Shown: positions 56,883-61,825 of the stretch, one piece after another
Layout of the letters: every line of letters begins with the position of its first letter
Numbering within the stretch: position 1 is the first letter of the stretch
NCBI GenBank assembly: GCA_963707015.1
Contig: CAVPOO010000003.1
Coordinates: forward strand, 1-61,825
Direction of reading: 5' to 3'
DNA length: 61,825 nucleotides
From: CAVPOO01 sp963707015
Lineage (GTDB): Bacteria; Pseudomonadota; Gammaproteobacteria; Thiohalobacterales; Thiohalobacteraceae
Notes under the pieces: model-generated
Told to the model about the DNA's origin: nothing
Database searches by the model: none
Seen by the model: the letters and a program-made list of their open reading frames with translations, nothing else
Position numbers and translations under genes: made by a program

Positions 56883-57845
56883 TCACCCGTTCCCCATCCC
56901 ACGCAGTTCGCCCTCGCTCAACTGCTTGAGATACCAATCGTATGTCATCCTGAGTCCCTGCTCCAAGCCGATTTCCGCCTTCCATCCCATCTCCCGCATG
57001 CGGGAGACATCCACCAGCTTGCGCGGCGTGCCGTCCGGTTTGGTGCTGTCAAACACAAGATTGCCCTGAAATCCGACCGTCTCTTTCACCAGCTCGGCCA
57101 GGCGGCGGATCGAAACATCTTCGCCCACACCAATATTGACGATGTCCTCGGCGGCATAATTTTCCATCAGAAACAGGCAGGCCGAAGCGCAGTCATCCAC
57201 ATGCAGGAACTCCCGCTGCGGCTTGCCCGTGCCCCAGATGGTCACGCTGGAAGCGCCGGCCATCTTTGCGTCATGACACTTCCGAATCAATGCCGGCATG
57301 ACATGGGATGCCTCCAGATCAAAGTTGTCCCCTGGTCCGTACAAGTTTGTGGGCATAGCCGATATGAATCGGCAGCCATACTGCCGCTGATAGGCCTGGC
57401 ACATCTTGATCCCGGCGATCTTGGCCACGGCATACCACTGGTTCGTGAGCTCCAGCGGTCCCGTCAACAAACAGTCCTCTCGCAACGGTTGCGGCGCCAG
57501 CCTGGGATAGATACAGGTACTCCCCAGGGCAAGCAGCTTTGTGACACCACTGCGATACGCGGCATCAATAACATTCGCCTCAATCATCAGGTTGTCATAG
57601 AGAAACTCGGCGGGACGACTCTCGTTGGCCAAAATCCCGCCAACCTTCGCCGCCGCCAGAAACACATACTCGGGTTTCTCCTCGGCGAAAAACTGCCGCA
57701 CCTGCTGCTGTTCGCGCAAATCCAGCTCGCGACTGGTGCGGGTTAGCATGATGTCGAAATACCCCTCGGCCTGCAACCGTCTTACGATAGCGGAACCAAC
57801 CAGTCCTCGATGACCAGCAACATAAATCTTCGCGTCTTTCTTCAT
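56883..57845 (-). CDS. fcl: GDP-L-fucose synthase
   Basis: Converts GDP-4-keto-6-deoxy-mannose, made by Gmd, to GDP-L-fucose. The 320-aa SDR enzyme has the NADP-binding AGHRGLVGSAIVR near residue 10, AAAKVGGILAN near residue 64, the catalytic Ser in GSTCIYP near residue 107, YAVAKIAG (YxxxK) near residue 136, and the PTNLYGPGDNFD block near residue 163. The ATG at 57845 lies just 12 bp from the left end of a GxxExxY cassette that separates this gene from gmd. Supply of GDP-fucose here fits an exopolysaccharide locus. Confidence 0.96.
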   Translation of the reverse strand: MKKDAKIYVAGHRGLVGSAIVRRLQAEGYFDIMLTRTSRELDLREQQQVRQFFAEEKPEYVFLAAAKVGGILANESRPAEFLYDNLMIEANVIDAAYRSGVTKLLALGSTCIYPRLAPQPLREDCLLTGPLELTNQWYAVAKIAGIKMCQAYQRQYGCRFISAMPTNLYGPGDNFDLEASHVMPALIRKCHDAKMAGASSVTIWGTGKPQREFLHVDDCASACLFLMENYAAEDIVNIGVGEDVSIRRLAELVKETVGFQGNLVFDSTKPDGTPRKLVDVSRMREMGWKAEIGLEQGLRMTYDWYLKQLSEGELRGMGNG

Positions 57846-57856
57846 AACTGATTAAT

Positions 57857-58392
57857 GGCCACGGAATCCACGGAAAAACACGGAAAAATTCTCAATTCAA
57901 TTAATGGATAGGCTGTAGCCTTAAAGCACCAGACGCTTGATGCTTGCTTTGGGAAAAGCGAAGTTTATCAGCATACCCACACCGACACCGGTTGCTCTCA
58001 TGTAATTAAGGAGTTGCGCCTCACCTATCCTGTCGAGTTGCTGTTGTGCCTTTAATTCGAGAATCACAGAGTTGTCTACCAAGATATCCGCGAAATATTG
58101 CCCGACTGGCTTCCCTTTGTAGCAGATATCGATTGGAACCTGTGCCCTTACCCGGATGCCACTGAGCTTTAACTCTTCGAGCAGCGCATTTTCGTATACT
58201 TTCTCGAGAAAACCACATCCGAGCGTTCGATAAACCTCATAAACACTCTCACGTATCTTGTACGTGAGCTCTCGCTGCACCAGTCTCATAACGTCCCTCC
58301 CTGGACATCACGTGTGTTCTACAAACCAGCGTTCTGCTTGAGTGTTTTATCTATTTTACATTTTTCCGTGTTTTTCCGTGTTCTTCCGTGGC
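57857..58392 (-). mobile_element. GxxExxY cassette flanked by CCACGG/CCGTGG inverted repeats
   Basis: The 536-bp unit has related ends: the left GCCACGGAATCCACGGAAAA and the right end, which read from outside in is GCCACGGAAGAACACGGAAA. It carries one gene on the minus strand and fits exactly between the gmd stop (7 bp away) and the fcl start (12 bp away). TAAT directly flanks both ends (57853-57856 and 58393-58396) and may be a target-site duplication. Copies of the ends without the gene occur elsewhere in the window. Calling it mobile is inference. Confidence 0.65.
57921..58289 (-). CDS. GxxExxY protein (PD-(D/E)XK nuclease-like)
   Basis: A 122-aa member of the GxxExxY family, which has a PD-(D/E)XK nuclease fold and is found in many copies in diverse bacterial genomes; its biological role is not established. 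The naming motif is GCGFLEKVYENAL near residue 24. The nuclease core is visible as ADILVDNSVILELKA near residue 67 (D...ExK), followed by an RIGEAQLLNYMRATG helix and the GMLINFAFPKASIKR end. The ATG at 58289 is the only sensible start. It interrupts the gmd-fcl pair and is enclosed by inverted CCACGG repeats, so it looks like cargo of, or the enzyme for, that repeat family. Confidence 0.9.
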   Translation of the reverse strand: MRLVQRELTYKIRESVYEVYRTLGCGFLEKVYENALLEELKLSGIRVRAQVPIDICYKGKPVGQYFADILVDNSVILELKAQQQLDRIGEAQLLNYMRATGVGVGMLINFAFPKASIKRLVL

Positions 58393-58398
58393 TAATTC

Positions 58399-59504
58399 TC
58401 ACTCGTTATAATCGAATGTCCGAAACCCCTCCCGCTTACACAACTCATCCTTCTCGGCATCCTTGAGGTCTTCCCTCACCATCTCGGAAACCATCTCTTC
58501 CATCGAAATCTTTGCCTTCCAGCCCAGCTTTTCCTGCGCCTTCGACGGATCTCCCAACAAGGTATCCACCTCGGTCGGCCTGAAATAGCGCGGGTCCACT
58601 TCCACGAGTACCGCGCCGCTTTTCGCGTCGCGTCCGCGTTCCTCGACACCGGACCCCTCCCACTCGACGCTCGTTCCGATCTCCGCGAAGGCTGCGTCCA
58701 CAAACTGCCTCACCGAGTACTGCTTGCCCGTGGCTATCACAAAGTCCTCGGGCTCATCCTGCTGCAGCATCAGCCACTGAGCCTTTACATAATCCTTCGC
58801 GTGCCCCCAGTCGCGCCTCGAGTCGAGATTGCCGAGATAGATTTTGCCCTGCAGTCCCAGCTTGATCCGCGCCACGGCGCGCGTGATCTTGCGCGTCACA
58901 AAGGTTTCGCCGCGAATCGGCGATTCATGATTGAACAGGATGCCGTTGCAGGCATAGAGACCGTAGGCCTCACGGTAATTCACGCATATCCAGTAACCGT
59001 ACACCTTGGCCGCTCCATAGGGGCTGCGCGGATAAAACGGCGTCGTCTCACGCTGTGGGACCTCCTGCACCTTGCCGAACATCTCCGAGGTTGACGCCTG
59101 ATAGAAGCGGGTCTTTGCCTCGAGGCCGAGAATCCGTACGCCTCCAGAATGCGCAGCGTGCCGAGCGCGTCCGCATTCGCCGTGTACTCGGGGGTTTCGA
59201 ATGAGACCGCCACATGCGACTGCGCGGCCAGGTTATAGATCTCATCCGGCTGGACCTCCTGAATAATCCGGATCAGGTTGGTCGCATCGGTCAGATCGCC
59301 ATAATGCAAAACGAACCGCTGGTCCGGATCATGCGGATCCCGGTACAGGTGATCGACACGGTCTGTATTGAACAGTGACGCCCGCCGCTTGATGCCATGC
59401 ACCACATAGCCCTTACTCAACAGGAACTCCGCCAGGTAGGCGCCATCCTGCCCGGTAACACCGGTGATCAGCGCAACTTTCGCCGTATCATTGCCAGTCG
59501 TCAT
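58399..59504 (-). pseudogene. gmd: GDP-mannose 4,6-dehydratase, one frameshift
   Basis: Gmd converts GDP-mannose to GDP-4-keto-6-deoxy-mannose, the precursor of GDP-fucose. The first part (from ATG 59504) has ALITGVTGQDGAYLAEFLLSKGY, NTDRVDHLY and GTLRILEA, then leaves frame. The second part continues in another frame as GLEAKTRFYQASTSEMFGKVQEVPQ, with YPRSPYGAAKVYGYW (YxxxK) and the C-terminal PTEVDTLLGDPSKA. One missing base near 59137 (GCGTACGG where GCGATACGG would restore the frame) explains the break; the joined length of about 368 aa is normal. It is either a real mutation or a consensus error. fcl follows beyond the GxxExxY cassette. Confidence 0.88.
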
Positions 59505-59592
59505 TCGGGATTCCCATCAATCAACTACGAGAGAGGATCTTTCGGAACGCCGGCGCCCTTCCCGCCGTCCAAAAGCATTCTTAACAATAAGT

Positions 59593-59614
59593 TTCTTTCC
59601 GTGGATTCCGTGGC
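59593..59614 (+). repeat. solo CCGTGG right-type element upstream of gmd
   Basis: TTTCCGTGGATTCCGTGGC lies between the WecA-like gene end and the gmd start, about 90 bp upstream of gmd. Otherwise 59505-59702 shows nothing I can support. Confidence 0.7.
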
Positions 59615-59702
59615 TATTCTGTTTTGTTAGCGAATACGCCTACCTATTCCTCCACCGGCGACATACTATCAATATGATAGTAATCTGTCACAGTAAGAAC
59701 CA

Positions 59703-59823
<121 letters not shown>

Positions 59824-59824
59824 T

Positions 59825-61456
59825 TTAACCCATCCCCCTCCACGCAATCACCCCAAACGCCCATAGCGCCGACAATGTCAGCCCGTTCCACCGGTTCTGC
59901 ATATTCCTCAGACAGGACCTCGCTGCCATAGAAAAGGATCACCAGCTTTACGACGAGTGCGGCAACGTTATACCCGGCCAGGTGCGCCTGCGGCACAAAC
60001 CCCAAAGCCACAACAATCATATCCGACCAGGAAATCTGTCGGGGTGACCCGAAACGCGTCGTTCTTTGTATACCTGACCCCAAACACCAAGGCCGCGACC
60101 AGTATTCCGTAATACGCGAATTCCACAGTGACCCACAGTGGCTCGGGTAGCCCAACCCCGAGATGCGCTGTGAGATAGACCACCAGGGCACCTGTCACAT
60201 ATATCAGGAGCCGCAAGAGCAGAAACCAGAGTTTGTAGCCGAAGACCAGGCGGAGTGAAAGCAACAGGAAGAGTATCGCCGCGGTGGCACCAAGATCCCA
60301 CGTAACGTCCGGCGCCAGAATCGGCCCCACAAGCAACCCGAATGGTAGCAGGATCCTGACAGCTGTCAGCGGTACCCTCTGTATCACACTGCTCTCATCA
60401 AGCGCCGCGATCGCGCGCGTAAGGTTCGACTGCCTTCCTGGTTGATGTGCCCGCCACGGTGAGCGAGCTATCTTATATAGAATCATGGACAACAGAAGGT
60501 TGATTGCCAGATACAGCGACACCACGAACAAGTCCGACTGATAGCGAAATACCACAGCGCTCGCAACAAACACCGCCTGCGCCAGATAGATAAGGGCGAC
60601 TGCTTCATAGTGATCGAAGCCCAGCGCCAGCAGCTTGTGATGAACGTGATTGTTGTCCGGAGCGAAGGGTGAACGCCGATGGTAAATGCGAGTGGCCATC
60701 ACGTACAAGGTATCAAACACGGGCAGGCCCAGCAGCAACAGCGGGCAGAGCAGGATTAAGCGCGGTATTCGTCTTCTGTGTCAGAACAATGGCCAAAACA
60801 CCCACCGTAAAGCCCAGAAACTGACTGCCCGTATCTCCCATGAAGATACGTGCGGGATAGGTGTTGAAACGCAAGAACCCCAGGCTCACGCCGATCGCCG
60901 CGACCGTGATCAACACGAGCTGTGTGTCGTTGGCATAAAATGCCATCAGACCAATCGCCGCGAGACTCAACAAAGTCGTGCCTGCTGCCAGGCCGTCTAA
61001 GCCATCCGCCAGATTGATCGCATTGGTAATCCCGACCAGTGCCACCACGGTCAGTGGAATTGAGAACCATGCAGGAACGGGGTCAAATCCGAAAAAAGGG
61101 ACAACGGCCACAACGACGTCCCCATACAGAACCACAACGAGTACCGCCAGCAATTGCCCCAGGAACTTGAATCGATAGTCGAGATCACGGCGGTCATCCC
61201 ATACGCCAAAAACAAACAGAATACCCAGCCCGACAAGGAAGGCCGAAAGTTGCCGGTTGATTGGCAGCCAAAACAGCAACGGCAGCACAAATCCAACGAC
61301 CATAGCAATCCCGCCCACGCAGGGAATTGCGTTGGTGTGAATCTTCCGACTACCGGGAATATCCAGGAAGTCGAGCCGTGCCGCACCATGCATCAGCGGG
61401 GGAATCAGCGCCATGGTCAAGACGAGCGCTGTGATGAACGCGAAGAAAACCTCCAT
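59825..61456 (-). pseudogene. WecA/MraY-family undecaprenyl-phosphate sugar-1-phosphate transferase, several frameshifts
   Basis: The enzyme class starts polysaccharide repeat synthesis by moving a sugar phosphate onto undecaprenyl phosphate in the inner membrane. From ATG 61456 (MEVFFAFITALVL) the frame has VGGIAMVVGFVLP, FGVWDDRRDLDYRFKFLGQ, the catalytic NAINLADGLDGLAAG and FMGDTGSQFLGF. It shifts near 60740 into a second frame with GLPVFDTLYVMATRIYHRRSPFAPDNNHVHHKLL (the conserved His motif), shifts again near 60030, and again near 59920, to end WAFGVIAWRGMG and a TAA at 59825. The repaired length of about 544 aa fits the long form seen in exosortase loci. Three separate one-base changes suggest decay or poor consensus. 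Confidence 0.8.
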
Positions 61457-61466
61457 GTCTTGCGCC

Positions 61467-61825
61467 TTAGTCCGGCACGAAAGTTTCAAGCGGCTCGGTC
61501 ACGACTTTCGCAAATGCCGTAAGTCTCTCATCAGCCTTCCGAATGTCTTCACCCAACGGCACCATCGTCGTGAGCCGTATCAGTGCACCATCCGTGCGGC
61601 TTCGGGTCAGCGCATCCCAGAGAAGATAACCACGCAGGACATACTCGTTCGTCATGAGCCGATCACGCTGTTTGAACCAGTAGTAAACGAGTTGAGTGTT
61701 ATCGCCTTGTTTGATCACTACCCGATTGACGCGCAGCGGCACGTCAATCGCTGTGACGTCCTTCAGAGTGGGCTGAGACAGATCCTCGATGCGCCATCCT
61801 CCACCAGGCAGACAGTTTCGCGGCG
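61467..61825 (-). CDS. exosortase-associated protein EpsI, C-terminal part
   Basis: The gene runs off the right edge; only the last 118 or so codons are here. The visible sequence has RNCLPGGGW near the edge (the conserved Cys motif of EpsI), then LRVNRVVIKQGDNTQLVYYWF, MTNEYVLRGYLLWDALTRSRTDGALIRLTT, and ends LETFVPD. EpsI occurs as a separate protein or as the C-terminal domain of some exosortases, so the part beyond the window could be a stand-alone EpsI or an XrtA-EpsI fusion. It lies 10 bp upstream of the WecA-like gene and marks this region as an exosortase/PEP-CTERM exopolysaccharide locus. Confidence 0.88.
   Translation of the reverse strand, partial: PRNCLPGGGWRIEDLSQPTLKDVTAIDVPLRVNRVVIKQGDNTQLVYYWFKQRDRLMTNEYVLRGYLLWDALTRSRTDGALIRLTTMVPLGEDIRKADERLTAFAKVVTEPLETFVPD

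Overview
The window reads as chromosomal DNA of a gammaproteobacterium. The evidence is the LPS core genes (waaA, hldD, hldE, lpxL, several GT9 heptosyltransferase-type genes), glnE, pilU, thiC behind a TPP riboswitch, groESL behind a CIRCE operator, and a PEP-CTERM/exosortase-associated block (prsK, prsR, prsT, epsI). A pyrophosphate-type phosphofructokinase next to a membrane H+-pyrophosphatase suggests a sulfur-oxidiser or methanotroph-like lineage (Chromatiales-like). That placement is inference.

Layout. 0.2-7 kb holds phosphate/pyrophosphate energy genes: adk with a very long histone-H1-like tail, pfp, a 65-residue protein, hppA and ppa. 7-10.4 kb has a phosphoesterase, moaE-moaD against moaC, and a soluble transhydrogenase. 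10.5-16.2 kb has DUF1631, HDOD and PilZ proteins and a methyltransferase. 16.3-24 kb has tatD, an Lpd-like flavoprotein, thiC, and a Pcm-like/rhodanese/TolC/hemerythrin run. 24-37 kb is an LPS core and surface-glycan region. 37-49.4 kb has a zinc-finger protein, ilvE, glnE, pilU, groESL, fxsA, cutA and dsbD. From 49.9 kb to the right edge all genes are on the minus strand and form one end of an exopolysaccharide/PEP-CTERM locus: epsI (cut by the edge), a WecA-like sugar-phosphate transferase, gmd, a GxxExxY cassette, fcl, prsT, prsK, prsR.

Three repeat families stand out. (1) About 15 arrays of 7-bp units cover roughly 2.5 kb. Almost every one starts at a gene's stop codon, has its purine-rich strand in the mRNA sense, and changes unit type in the same order moving away from the gene (CAGAATA, CAGAAGA, CAGGAGA, CAGGAGG/T, GTGAGGA). 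(2) A CCACGG/CCGTGG element occurs alone, as inverted pairs, and once as the two ends of a 536-bp cassette carrying a GxxExxY (PD-(D/E)XK-like) gene placed exactly between gmd and fcl. (3) A 160-bp MITE-like element has perfect 17-bp terminal inverted repeats; a second, decayed copy supplies the hppA stop codon.

Four surface-glycan genes (O-antigen ligase, ELM1-type, gmd, WecA-like) are broken by single-base frame changes. These are either real decay or consensus errors, and reads are needed to tell.
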